Of a DNA stretch of 64,000 nucleotides, positions 46,095 through 54,950 are shown in pieces. The DNA comes from Cryobacterium gelidum (GTDB lineage: Bacteria; Actinomycetota; Actinomycetes; Actinomycetales; Microbacteriaceae). Numbering within the stretch: position 1 is the first letter of the stretch; each line of letters opens with the position of its first letter. The stretch spans positions 121,221-185,220 of the forward strand of contig NZ_SOHL01000016.1 of NCBI RefSeq assembly GCF_004403985.1, read 5' to 3'. The position numbers and the translations under genes were made by a program. The notes under the pieces were generated by a model, which saw only the letters and a program-made list of their open reading frames with translations, searched no databases and was not told the DNA's origin.

Positions 46095-46691
46095 ATGCTT
46101 GGTCTCATGACTGTTGATTCCGCCGGAGACCTCGCACCGGCAGCCCCTGCCACCAAGGAGGAGCTGCTCACTCGAGTAGCCCACGGCGACCAATCGGCCT
46201 TCGGAGAACTGTATGACCAGATCGCCCCGCGGGTGCTCGGCCTCGTCAAGCGTCTGCTTGTGGACCACGCACAATCGGAGGAAGTGACGCAGGAGATTTT
46301 TCTGGAGATCTGGCAGTCGGCGGCGAGATACGAATCAACGCGTGGTGGTGCGAGCACCTGGATTCTCACCATGGCACACCGGCGCGCGGTCGACCGCATT
46401 CGGTCGTCGCAAGCCGGACGCGACCGTGATACCAAAATCGGAATCCGTGACCTGGCCGTTGCCTACGATCACGTTGCCGAAACTGTTGAAGTACGAATCG
46501 AACATGAAAGGGTGGAGAAGGCGATGACTCGATTGACACAGCTGCAGCGTCAGGCTGTCAGCCTCGCGTATTACGGCGGGTTCAGTCACAGTGAGGTCGC
46601 CGACATGCTCCACATTCCTTTGGGCACCGTGAAAACGCGGCTCCGCGACGGACTGATCCGCCTGCGCGATGAATTGGGTGTGGCAGCATGA
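46095..46691 (+). CDS. sigK: ECF sigma factor SigK
   Basis: The protein has 198 residues from ATG 46095, with ATG 46107 as an alternative. Sigma region 2 (FGELYDQIAPRVLGLVKRLL, TQEIFLEIWQSAARYE) and region 4 (LTQLQRQAVSLAYYGGFSHSEVAD, PLGTVKTRLRDGLIRL) are clear. The sequence is closest to the SigK group of ECF factors. Its stop overlaps the start of the RskA-like anti-sigma gene by 4 bases, so the pair is co-expressed. SigK/RskA systems respond to envelope or redox signals through regulated proteolysis of RskA. Confidence 0.92.
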   Translation: MLGLMTVDSAGDLAPAAPATKEELLTRVAHGDQSAFGELYDQIAPRVLGLVKRLLVDHAQSEEVTQEIFLEIWQSAARYESTRGGASTWILTMAHRRAVDRIRSSQAGRDRDTKIGIRDLAVAYDHVAETVEVRIEHERVEKAMTRLTQLQRQAVSLAYYGGFSHSEVADMLHIPLGTVKTRLRDGLIRLRDELGVAA

Positions 46692-47737
46692 CCGAACGTA
46701 CTGGGCAAACTGAGCAACACCCGGCCGACTTGGCCGGCGCGTACGCCCTGCACGCCCTCGACGCGCAGGACAGCCGCACCTTCGAGGCGCACCTCGCTAC
46801 ATCTGAGGGTGCTCGCATCGAGGCAGCCGAGTTGAACGATACTGCCGTGGCCCTCGGCCTCGCCGTGGCGCCCGTGCAGCCCTCCGCCGCGCTCAAGGTC
46901 AACCTCATGTCGATGCTTGCGTCGACTCCACAGCTTCCGCCGGTGCCTGCATCGCGTGCCGCTGCTCCTGCGCCTCAGGCATCGGCTGCTGCCGCTCCTG
47001 TTTCAGGGGCGACGCCGGCCCCCACCGCCGCGATCCCCGGCGATGCGGATGCAGCACCATCCGCCGAGGCCGCCGCGATCCCCGGCGATGCGGATGCAGC
47101 ACCATCCGCCGAGGCCGCCGCGATCCCCGGCGATGCGGGCGCAGCACCGTCCGCCGAGGCCACCGCGCCTGCCGACACCGGAGCAACCCGGCCGGTCAGC
47201 GACATCCGGGCGGCTAGCGGAGTCCCGTCGGCCGGGAAGACGCGCGCGTCGGGGGCCACGGGCCGTGCCCAGACACGCTGGTTCCAGCGTCCAGCCCAGT
47301 TCATGCTGGCCGCCGCGGCTGCGGCTGTTCTATTCGTAGGTGGCGCCTTTCTAGGGCAGTCATTCAACAACAACCAGTTCGAGTCGCAGCAAGCCTCCGG
47401 GCTGGCGCAGATCAACTCGGCCGGCGACTCCCAGCGGGCGGCGACCACCACGGCCGACGGCCAGGAAGCCACCCTGGTCTGGTCCAACACGCTGGGAATC
47501 TCGGCGCTGCTGGTCGACAACCTGCCCGTGCTGTCCGGCAATCAGGATTACCAGCTCTGGTACATCAACGGCGAGGGCGCGGTTTCGGCCGGCATTTTCG
47601 ACTCGAGCGGCGACGGCACTGCCTGGCGCGTGCTCGATGGCACGATGCACGCCGGCGATCAGGTCGGCGTCACGGTCGAACCCCAGGGTGGGTCCGACCA
47701 GCCCACGAGCAATCCGATCATCGCCTTCCAAAGCTAG
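46688..47737 (+). CDS. rskA: Anti-sigma-K factor RskA-like membrane protein
   Basis: The protein has 349 residues. The N-terminal cytoplasmic domain (PADLAGAYALHALDAQDSRTFEAHLATSEGARIEAAEL) has the anti-sigma fold but no Cys ligands of a zinc finger (SEGAR in place of CPACR). A Pro/Ala-rich linker with a 15-residue repeat in three copies follows. One transmembrane helix (FMLAAAAAAVLFVGGAFLG) precedes an extracytoplasmic RskA domain (DNLPVLSGNQDYQLWYINGEGAVSAG). It should hold SigK inactive until cleaved. Confidence 0.92.
   Translation: MTERTGQTEQHPADLAGAYALHALDAQDSRTFEAHLATSEGARIEAAELNDTAVALGLAVAPVQPSAALKVNLMSMLASTPQLPPVPASRAAAPAPQASAAAAPVSGATPAPTAAIPGDADAAPSAEAAAIPGDADAAPSAEAAAIPGDAGAAPSAEATAPADTGATRPVSDIRAASGVPSAGKTRASGATGRAQTRWFQRPAQFMLAAAAAAVLFVGGAFLGQSFNNNQFESQQASGLAQINSAGDSQRAATTTADGQEATLVWSNTLGISALLVDNLPVLSGNQDYQLWYINGEGAVSAGIFDSSGDGTAWRVLDGTMHAGDQVGVTVEPQGGSDQPTSNPIIAFQS
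47030..47164 (+). repeat. 45-bp coding minisatellite in rskA (3 copies)
   Basis: Three 45-base units at 47030-47074, 47075-47119 and 47120-47164 encode AIPGDADAAPSAEAA (third unit AIPGDAGAAPSAEAT). The first two copies are identical at the DNA level, showing recent expansion. The units lie in the linker before the transmembrane helix. Confidence 0.9.
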
Positions 47738-47808
47738 CCCGCTGGCCGCACGCGCTTTTGCGCCGACTGACGTGCCTCCCGGCCGGTGGGTGATTCGGTC
47801 GGGGTGGA

Positions 47809-47838
47809 GGCATCCGCTCGCCGCAGTGAGCGGATGCC
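47809..47838 (+). terminator. Hairpin after rskA built from inverted GCATCCG words
   Basis: GGCATCCGCTC (47809-47819) pairs with GAGCGGATGCC (47828-47838) around an 8-base loop. It lies 71 bases after the rskA stop and 23 before the aminotransferase start. It is the third hairpin in this window formed by GCATCCG/CGGATGC. Confidence 0.55.
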
Positions 47839-47860
47839 CGCGCGAAGTAGGCTGAAGGGC

Positions 47861-48748
47861 ATGAGATTGCCCTTCACCCTGCTGATCGACCCCATGCCAG
47901 CCGACTCGGTGCAGCCGAACTTTGATGAAACGTTTCACGAAATGGATTCCAGTTCCCCGGCCCTACGCGTCGGCGAACTGAGCACCCAGCGCGGCGACGG
48001 GATTTTCGAGACCCTCGCCGTCGTCAATGGCCACCCGCAGGAGGTCGAGCCGCACATCAGCCGGCTGCGCAATTCCGCGCGTATCTGTGATTTGCCGATG
48101 CCGAACGAAGAGCAGTGGCGCGCAGCGATCGCCTACGCCGTCACCCGTGTTCCGCAGCGTGGCGAGATCGCCCTCAAGTTCGTGCTCAGCCGCGGCGTCG
48201 AGAGCGGTCCGGCGCCGACCGCCTGGCTGCACGCCACAGCCGCCGCCGACTTCAGCACGGTACGTACGCAGGGCGTGCGCGTGATCACCCTCGACCGCGG
48301 TTACCCACGCGGAGTCGCTGAGCGCGCGCCCTGGCTGCTCATGGGCGCCAAGACTCTCAGTTATGCCGTGAATATGGCGGCCATTCGCGAGGCTCACCGC
48401 CGCGGCGCCGATGACACCATCTTTCTCACCACCGACGGCTTCGTCATGGAGGGCCCGACATCAAGCGTCGTGTTGCGCAGCAACGGCACCTACATCACGC
48501 CCGCGCCGAGTGGAGCGATTCTGCACGGAACCACCCAGCAGAGCGTGTTCGACTACCTGGGTAACCAGGGCGAACGGGTCGAATACCGTGATGTCACCGT
48601 CGAGGAGCTTCGCCGAGCGGATGCCGCGTGGCTCGTCTCCAGCGTGCGGCTGGCTGTGTCGGTGGTCGCTCTCGACGACGAGCCGTTCCCCGCCGATCAA
48701 GCCCTGACCGAGGCCTTGAACGCCTACCTGCTGGCCCGATCCGCATAG
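47861..48748 (+). CDS. pabC: Class IV aminotransferase, aminodeoxychorismate lyase-like
   Basis: The protein has 295 residues from ATG 47861 with AAGGG upstream. The PLP-dependent class IV fold is indicated by GDGIFETLAVVNG, the lysine motif LLMGAKTLSYAVNM, and DDTIFLTTDGFVMEGPTSSVV. PabC removes pyruvate from 4-amino-4-deoxychorismate to give 4-aminobenzoate for folate, but D-amino acid and branched-chain aminotransferases share the fold. The assignment is a best guess. Confidence 0.82.
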   Translation: MRLPFTLLIDPMPADSVQPNFDETFHEMDSSSPALRVGELSTQRGDGIFETLAVVNGHPQEVEPHISRLRNSARICDLPMPNEEQWRAAIAYAVTRVPQRGEIALKFVLSRGVESGPAPTAWLHATAAADFSTVRTQGVRVITLDRGYPRGVAERAPWLLMGAKTLSYAVNMAAIREAHRRGADDTIFLTTDGFVMEGPTSSVVLRSNGTYITPAPSGAILHGTTQQSVFDYLGNQGERVEYRDVTVEELRRADAAWLVSSVRLAVSVVALDDEPFPADQALTEALNAYLLARSA

Positions 48749-48943
48749 TCGCAAACGGGCTCGTCACGGCGCCCACCTCCGGAGTGCGCGCCTACTACGG
48801 CTGGCGCGCCCGCCCGGAGTGGGCGCGGCCATGGCGCAGCCTCGGGCCCGCCGACAACGCGGATCGGGCATCTGCCGGGTAAAACGCTCGAATTGAGCAG
48901 CAATGCCACGCCCAGTAGGCTCTGGGTTGACCGAGAGGAATAC

Positions 48944-50254
48944 ATGAGAATATCTGTCATTGGATGCGGCTACTTGGGTGCCGTACACGCGTCGGCCATG
49001 GCCGAACTGGGGCACGACGTCGTCGGCATCGACGTCGACGCCGCCAAAATCGCCCAACTTTCCGTTGGCAAGCCCCCCTTCTTCGAACCCGGACTGCCCG
49101 AGGTTCTCACGTCGGCCATGAACAGCGGTCGTCTGCGGTTCAGCACCGATATCGCGGATGCCGCGGGCTCGCAGGTGCACTTCATCGCCGTCGGCACGCC
49201 GCAGAAGCCCGGCAGCTACAGTGCCGACCTGCGTTACGTCGATGCCTCCGTGAAATCGCTCATCCCGCATCTAGCCGACGGCGACCTCGTCGTGGGTAAG
49301 AGCACGGTGCCGGTGGGAACCGCCGCCCGACTGGCCGACCTCATCGCCGCCGGCAGCAGCGCCTCACTGGCCTGGAACCCGGAGTTTCTGCGCGAGGGAT
49401 TCGCCGTGCAAGACACCATCCGCCCCGACCGCCTCGTCTACGGGGTGCCTGCCGGAGCGGCCGGGGAACATGCCACAGCGCTGCTCAACGAGATCTACGC
49501 CACGGCCCTGGCCGCCGACACCCCTCTCGTCATCACCGACTACGCCACGGCGGAGCTGGTCAAGGTCGCCGCGAACGCGTTCTTGGCCACCAAGATCAGC
49601 TTCATCAATGCGATGGCGGAGATCGCCGAGGTCACCGGTGCCGATGTCACCCAGCTGGCGGATGCCATCGGCTACGACGGCCGCATCGGCCGGCGCTTCC
49701 TCGGTGCCGGTGTCGGCTTCGGCGGTGGCTGCCTGCCCAAGGACATTCGAGCCTTCACCGCCCGCGCCGAAGAGTTGGGGCGCGGCGAGTCCGTGGCCTT
49801 CCTCAAAGAGATCGACAAGATCAACCTGCGTCGGCGCCAACGCGTCGTGGACCTGACCGTTGACGCGCTCGGTGACTCCGTCTACAACGCCAAGGTCGCT
49901 GTGCTCGGCCTGAGCTTCAAACCGCACTCCGACGATGTGCGCGACTCGCCGGCGCTCGACGTGGCCGTGCAGCTGCGTGGCCTCGGTGCCGAAGTCATGG
50001 CCACCGACCCGCAGGCCATCGATAACTCACGGGCGCGCCACCCGCAGCTCGTGTACTCAAAATCGCTCGAAGACACCCTGCGGGGAGCGGATGCCGTCGT
50101 GCTCGTCACCGAGTGGCCCGAGTTTCGGCACCTCGACCCGGTTTGGGCCGGCTCGCTCGTGGCGACGAAGACGGTCATCGATGGCCGCAATGCCCTCGAC
50201 CCCGCCGTCTGGCGCGCCGCCGGCTGGACCTACCGGGGCCTGGGTCGCCCCTAA
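48944..50254 (+). CDS. UDP-glucose/GDP-mannose dehydrogenase family protein
   Basis: The protein has 436 residues from ATG 48944 with GAGAGGA upstream. It has an N-terminal Rossmann fold (ISVIGCGYLGAVHASAMAELG), the catalytic Cys263 in GGGCLPKD and a C-terminal domain (LGLSFKPHSDDVRDSPAL). It oxidises a nucleotide sugar to its uronic acid with two NAD+. The product could feed the acidic polysaccharide made by the cluster from 52.7 kb on. The frame from 48893 is too long. Confidence 0.93.
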   Translation: MRISVIGCGYLGAVHASAMAELGHDVVGIDVDAAKIAQLSVGKPPFFEPGLPEVLTSAMNSGRLRFSTDIADAAGSQVHFIAVGTPQKPGSYSADLRYVDASVKSLIPHLADGDLVVGKSTVPVGTAARLADLIAAGSSASLAWNPEFLREGFAVQDTIRPDRLVYGVPAGAAGEHATALLNEIYATALAADTPLVITDYATAELVKVAANAFLATKISFINAMAEIAEVTGADVTQLADAIGYDGRIGRRFLGAGVGFGGGCLPKDIRAFTARAEELGRGESVAFLKEIDKINLRRRQRVVDLTVDALGDSVYNAKVAVLGLSFKPHSDDVRDSPALDVAVQLRGLGAEVMATDPQAIDNSRARHPQLVYSKSLEDTLRGADAVVLVTEWPEFRHLDPVWAGSLVATKTVIDGRNALDPAVWRAAGWTYRGLGRP

Positions 50255-50294
50255 CCCTCCATGGCTACGGCCAGGCGCATATTCGCTGGACGGG

Positions 50295-50384
50295 CGACTT
50301 CGCCTGGGTGCACCCACGCGTGGTCGACTTCACCTGGGTCATCCCGCGCCCGGTCGACTTCGCCTGGGTGCACCCGCGCCTGGG
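50295..50384 (+). repeat. 30-bp tandem repeat (3 copies) between the UDP-sugar dehydrogenase and YeiH-like genes
   Basis: CGACTTCGCCTGGGTGCACC-type units begin at 50295, 50325 and 50355 (period exactly 30). The units differ at a few positions. A 49-codon frame from ATG 50261 to TAG 50410 crosses them and would encode STSPGCTRAW-like decapeptides, but it has no ribosome binding site. The repeat has no match to a family I know. Confidence 0.85.
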
Positions 50385-50420
50385 CGGGGCACACCGGCAC
50401 GCCCGCCTAGACTCGTATAA

Positions 50421-51446
50421 ATGTGGCTTCGAGGAGTACTCGTGGCGGCCCTCGCCGCCCTCGCCGCCTGGGGTGTGCACGCAGCAGTGCCCGCCATCCC
50501 ACTGCTGACCGTGGCTGTCGTACTCGGAATCGTCGCCGGCCAGATCCCGGCAGCACGTCCGGCGCTCGCCGGAGCCCTCGCGCCCGGCCTGTCCGTCGCC
50601 GCCAAGCCGCTCATGCAGCTGGGAATCGTGCTGCTCGGCCTCAAACTGAGCCTCGTCGACATTGCCGCGCTTGGCTGGGCAACCGTCGCGACGACCGTCG
50701 CTATCGTGCTCACCACCTTCGCCGGCACCCTGGGACTTGGCCGTTGGTTCGGCTTACCCGGCCACCAACCCCTGCTCATCGCGACGGGATTCAGTATCTG
50801 CGGTGCCTCCGCGATCGGTGCCATGAGCGGCGTCGTCCAGGCCAAAGACGAGGAGACGGCTACCCCGATCGCCCTCGTGACCCTGTGCGGAACCCTTGCG
50901 ATCGCCGTGTTGCCGTTTTTGTGGCATCCGCTCGGGTTGAGCGCACTGCAATTCGGCCACTGGGTCGGCGCCGGCGTACACGATGTCGGTCAGGTCGTTG
51001 CGACCGCTCAAATTGCCGGCTCAGCCGCGCTCGCCGTGGCACTCGTCGTCAAGCTCACCCGGGTACTCATGCTCGCCCCGGTCATCGCCGTCGCCTCCAT
51101 GGTCGAGCGTCACCACCAGGCAGGGCGCTCCACTCTCCTTGCGGATAACGCCCCTGCTGCTAGCGTGAACGCGCGCGGCGTGGCGAAGCGCCCACCCATC
51201 CTTCCGCTTTTCGTCGCTGGTTTCATCGTGGCGATGCTCGTGCGCACGCTGATCCCGCTGCCCGAGCAGGTGCTCAATGCCGCCGACGTTGTTCAGACCG
51301 GGTTGCTCGCGATGGCACTCTTTGCTCTCGGAACGGCCGTCAACCTCGGTACGTTGCTCCGCACGGGGGGCCGGCCGCTAGCTGTCGGGCTGCTGTCCTG
51401 GGCACTGATCGCAGCTCTCTCCCTCGGAGCCGTCCACCTGATATGA
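50421..51446 (+). CDS. YeiH/UPF0324 family membrane transporter (putative sulfate exporter)
   Basis: The protein has 341 residues and about ten helices. GLSVAAKPLMQLGIVLLGLKLSL, SICGASAIGAMSGVVQAKDEETA and HWVGAGVHDVGQVVATAQI are typical of the YeiH family (PF03601). Family members are called putative sulfate exporters; the evidence for sulfate is thin. It has no adjacent LysR gene here. Confidence 0.87.
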   Translation: MWLRGVLVAALAALAAWGVHAAVPAIPLLTVAVVLGIVAGQIPAARPALAGALAPGLSVAAKPLMQLGIVLLGLKLSLVDIAALGWATVATTVAIVLTTFAGTLGLGRWFGLPGHQPLLIATGFSICGASAIGAMSGVVQAKDEETATPIALVTLCGTLAIAVLPFLWHPLGLSALQFGHWVGAGVHDVGQVVATAQIAGSAALAVALVVKLTRVLMLAPVIAVASMVERHHQAGRSTLLADNAPAASVNARGVAKRPPILPLFVAGFIVAMLVRTLIPLPEQVLNAADVVQTGLLAMALFALGTAVNLGTLLRTGGRPLAVGLLSWALIAALSLGAVHLI

Positions 51447-51473
51447 CTCGGCAGCCCGGCGTGCTCACGCCCG

Positions 51474-51968
51474 CTACGGTTGCGCGGCCCGTTGCCACGG
51501 CGGTATGACGAAGAGCGCAACATGGCCCGCGAGAGCGACGACAGCGACAAAGATGGCACCAAGATGCACGTTCAGCGGACTCCCCCCATACATGGTGACG
51601 CCGACGACGAGCAGGGTCAGCGCCAGCACCGCAAGCGCCACCCGATAGTGTCGGCGCAAGCCGATCAGCACCAGCAACGCCGGGACAACGAACAGGATGA
51701 TGCTCGCAGCATTCATCGCGTTGACCATGTCCACCAGGGGGCCCAGCGGCCCGATCCCGTCGAACAGGGATCGATAAAACATGGCGAAGCAATGGAATGC
51801 CAGACCGACAACGCCGCCGAAGAGCAGAACAGCGTCCACCCCCGACAGCCTGACCGAGCGCCCGGCCAGGGGAAGCTGGGGCACCACCAGCCGCGCCAGC
51901 AGGATGAGAACGGATACCCCGGCGAGCGCGACCGCAAATGCTGCGGTCACGCTGCCCTCAACAAACAA
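51474..51968 (-). CDS. Hypothetical four-helix membrane protein
   Basis: The protein has 164 residues with four strong hydrophobic segments: AAFAVALAGVSVLILLARLVV, GVDAVLLFGGVVGLAFHCF, AASIILFVVPALLVLIGLRRH and a last one with GAIFVAVVALAGHVALFVI. I do not recognise a family. It converges with the YeiH-like gene 28 bases away. Confidence 0.65.
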   Translation of the reverse strand: MFVEGSVTAAFAVALAGVSVLILLARLVVPQLPLAGRSVRLSGVDAVLLFGGVVGLAFHCFAMFYRSLFDGIGPLGPLVDMVNAMNAASIILFVVPALLVLIGLRRHYRVALAVLALTLLVVGVTMYGGSPLNVHLGAIFVAVVALAGHVALFVIPPWQRAAQP

Positions 51969-52048
51969 GCCGAGCCACCGGGCGAAGTTGGTTCCGCACT
52001 GACTCGAGCATCATTCCAAGTCATCGACTAACTCCTATACTTCGGGGT

Positions 52049-52393
52049 TTAGCCGAAGAGGTCTCCGAGCCAGCTTTCCTTCTTCTTCGGGCGATAACCA
52101 TCCCGATGGTCACGATCGCGGTCACGATCATATCCGCGGTCGCGGTCGCCATACTGCGGAGCCCGGGTGCGAGCATCCGGATACTGCTGTTGCTGGGGCA
52201 CAGCGACAACCACGGGTGCCGCGCTGGCAACCTGAGCGGGCGCCGCAGCAGCAAATTCCTTTTCGGCACGATCAATAATCTTGTCGAGCTCACCGCGGTC
52301 GAGCCAGACGCCGCGGCATTCTGGACAGTAATCGATTTCTACGCCGCTACGTTCGCTCATGACGAGAGTGGCGGAGTCGGTTGGGCACTTCAT
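52049..52393 (-). CDS. TFIIB-type zinc-ribbon protein
   Basis: The protein has 114 residues from ATG 52393 with GGAGG upstream. It starts MKCPTDSATL and has DYCPECRGVWLDRGELDKII, the zf-TFIIB/YjdM-like zinc ribbon with Cys residues at 3, 23 and 26. The C-terminal half is a low-complexity Arg/Asp-rich tail (RDRGYDRDRDRD) ending KKKESWLGDLFG, usual in actinobacterial members. Function is unknown; nucleic-acid or protein binding is guessed from the fold. Confidence 0.82.
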   Translation of the reverse strand: MKCPTDSATLVMSERSGVEIDYCPECRGVWLDRGELDKIIDRAEKEFAAAAPAQVASAAPVVVAVPQQQQYPDARTRAPQYGDRDRGYDRDRDRDHRDGYRPKKKESWLGDLFG

Positions 52394-52684
52394 AGGGTTC
52401 CTCCAGTACAGGTCGGTCTTCAACCCTAAACAGTGAACTCCGGCTGTTCCTGAGAGCCGCACACCGGCCAGGGCCACCGGCGCTGACCGGCCGCGAAAAC
52501 CGGCCTCGACCGCGAAGTCGCCGCTTCGCAGCATCGGCGGCGAATCCGGGCACGAGCACCGCAGGCGCTCGGGTTCGCCGGTGCGGGGTTTGCCGAAAGA
52601 GTTGAAATTACGTCATAATCGCAGAGCGCGTCCCAATGCCGGGGCGACCAGGTACCAGTTCCGAAATAGAGTCGGAGGCTATGA
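52394..52684. other. Intergenic region between zinc-ribbon gene and acyltransferase gene
   Basis: The 291 bases are divergent promoter space. Only AT-richer TTACGTCATAATC near 52610-52622 stands out. No RNA or gene was recognised. Confidence 0.4.
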
Positions 52685-54904
52685 ATGTCCGTTCAGTCCA
52701 TGTTGGAACACGGTCGGCGCGGACCAGTCCCGGCCAACGCCACCGGCGGCAAGTCCGCCACTCGAACCTTTCGCGGTGACATCGAGGGCCTGCGCGCCGT
52801 CGCCGTGGTCGTCGTCATTTTTGACCACCTGCTGGGCTGGCCCTCCGGCGGCTTCATCGGCGTCGACATCTTCTTCGTCATATCCGGCTTTCTCATCACG
52901 AGCCTGCTGCTCAAGGAACATGCCCGTACCGGCCGCATCTCCCTCGTCGACTTCTACCGCCGTCGCATCCGTCGCATCCTGCCGGTCTCCCTGTTCGTGC
53001 TCGTCGTCACCGTGGCGGTCGGGTTCCTGCTCCTGCCGAGCGCCCGCGCCCTGAGCACCCTCTGGGACGGCATCTATTCGGCACTCTTCGTCGCCAACTG
53101 GCATTTCGCGTTCGTGGGCACCGACTACCTGCAGGCCACCAATGCCGTTTCCCCGCTGCAGCACTATTGGTCGCTCGCAGTCGAAGAACAGTTCTACTTC
53201 GTCTGGCCGTTCCTGCTCATCGTCATCTTCGCGCTTGTCGGCCGCCGCTCCCTGAGCGCCCGGGCCCTCGTCACCACGGTCGCCGTTACCACCGGTGTCA
53301 TCACCCTCGGATTCCTGGCCTGGGGCTTCTTTGAAACCTCCACCAGCCCTGCCATCGCCTACTTCTCCACCGGCGCCCGCGCCTGGGAACTCGGCATCGG
53401 CGCCCTGCTCGCCGCCTCGGCACCTGGCATCGCCAGGCTGCCCGAAGCCGTGCGCCCCGTGCTCGCCTGGCTCGGCCTCGCCCTCATCGCCGCCAGTCTC
53501 GTGCTGATCAGCCGCGACTCGCCGTTTCCCGCGCCGTGGGCACTGCTGCCGGTCCTGGGAGCAGCTCTGGTCATCGCAGCCGGCGTCGGCCAGCCCACGC
53601 AGCGCCTGCTGTTCCCCCTGACCAACCCGCTCAGTCGCTACATCGGTAAAATCTCCTACTCGCTCTATCTCTGGCACTTTCCGGTGGCGATTCTGCTGGC
53701 CACCGTCTTCGCGACCGACTCGCCGATCTACCTGCCGCTCGCCCTCGTGCTGATGGTCGCCCTCTCGGTGTTCTCCTTTCACTTCGTCGAAGATCCCATC
53801 CGGCGTTCACTCTGGCTCGAGAATTCCCACACTCGCCAGCGCGAACGGATGCTGCGCCCCGCCGCGGAGCACCCCTGGGGCATCAGCCCCGCTCGGGCCT
53901 GGATCGGCGCCCTCGTGGTCGTCACCCTCGCCATCGTCCCGATCTCGTTCGTTGCCGTGAACGCCCGTACGGCGTCCGGGTCGGCCGTGAACCCGGCTCC
54001 GCTCGGCGCGGACGCCGAGCCTGCCGTGGAATCTCCCGCCTTACCCGCGACTCTGCTGACTATCCGGCAGGCCGCCATCACTGCTGCCCTGACCAGCACC
54101 GCCTGGCCCGAGACCTCCCCGGCGTTCGACGCGCTCGGCGACGACTCCGGCGCCCCGGAATGGGTCGACGACAACTGCCTCTCGGTCAGTGAGAAGAACG
54201 CGGCGGGCTGCCGCTACGGCGATGCCACAGCGGCCAAGACCGCGGTGCTGCTGGGTGATTCCATGGCGATCAGCTACATGCCGGCCATCCGCGCCGCACT
54301 CGAACCACTCGGTTATAACGTGCAGTCGCTGACCATGTTCTCCTGCCCGGCCGTCAACATCTCGGTCGCGCCCAAGAATGCCTCCGACGCGTCCGCCGCC
54401 GCGTGCGACGACCACCACGCCTGGGTCTACTCCGAGGTCGCCCGACTATCGCCCGACCTCGTGATCATGTCGAGCCTGGCTGGATCCATCGTGCGCCTGG
54501 CCAGCGGCAACGAAGGAGCCGTCGCTCTGACCGAGTGGCAGACCGCCACGGTCGACACGATCACGTCATTGCAGGGGTCAACAGACCACGTCGCGGTGCT
54601 CTCGCCGCCGCCGGCCAGTACCCCGTTCGCCGAGTGCAAGACTCTCACGAGCGCCCCCGCGGACTGCACCTATAGCCCGTCAAACCTCTACCAGAAGGTC
54701 GTCGCGAGCGAGCAGGACGCAATCGAGCAGTTTGGCGACTTCGCCCAATACGTCGACGTCGTGCCATGGCTGTGCGTCGACAATAACTGCCCGGCCTTCG
54801 TCGACAACACTCCGGTGTTCTTCGACGGGCAACACTTCGTGCGCGAGGCCAGCACCCAGCTCGGCCCGCTGCTGGCCGAGGCCCTGTTCCCGCCGGCCGC
54901 CTGA
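52685..54904 (+). CDS. OafA/YrhL-type O-acyltransferase with C-terminal SGNH domain
   Basis: The protein has 739 residues. The acyltransferase 3 membrane domain begins RGDIEGLRAVAVVVVIFDHL and has GGFIGVDIFFVISGFLI, about ten helices, and ends near residue 370-430. The C-terminal extracellular SGNH domain has LLGDSMAISY (Ser526) and the closing DGQHFVREA. Such two-domain proteins acetylate peptidoglycan or surface glycans from acetyl-CoA-derived groups. It opens the polysaccharide region. Confidence 0.92.
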   Translation: MSVQSMLEHGRRGPVPANATGGKSATRTFRGDIEGLRAVAVVVVIFDHLLGWPSGGFIGVDIFFVISGFLITSLLLKEHARTGRISLVDFYRRRIRRILPVSLFVLVVTVAVGFLLLPSARALSTLWDGIYSALFVANWHFAFVGTDYLQATNAVSPLQHYWSLAVEEQFYFVWPFLLIVIFALVGRRSLSARALVTTVAVTTGVITLGFLAWGFFETSTSPAIAYFSTGARAWELGIGALLAASAPGIARLPEAVRPVLAWLGLALIAASLVLISRDSPFPAPWALLPVLGAALVIAAGVGQPTQRLLFPLTNPLSRYIGKISYSLYLWHFPVAILLATVFATDSPIYLPLALVLMVALSVFSFHFVEDPIRRSLWLENSHTRQRERMLRPAAEHPWGISPARAWIGALVVVTLAIVPISFVAVNARTASGSAVNPAPLGADAEPAVESPALPATLLTIRQAAITAALTSTAWPETSPAFDALGDDSGAPEWVDDNCLSVSEKNAAGCRYGDATAAKTAVLLGDSMAISYMPAIRAALEPLGYNVQSLTMFSCPAVNISVAPKNASDASAAACDDHHAWVYSEVARLSPDLVIMSSLAGSIVRLASGNEGAVALTEWQTATVDTITSLQGSTDHVAVLSPPPASTPFAECKTLTSAPADCTYSPSNLYQKVVASEQDAIEQFGDFAQYVDVVPWLCVDNNCPAFVDNTPVFFDGQHFVREASTQLGPLLAEALFPPAA

Positions 54905-54950
54905 CCCTGGCGAGCCGGCGCATCCGCTTATCGATCCCGGTTTAGACGAT

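Noticed and set aside
50261..50410. 49-codon frame over the 30-bp repeats as a gene
   Set aside because: No ribosome binding site and no known family; kept only as a repeat and a finding.
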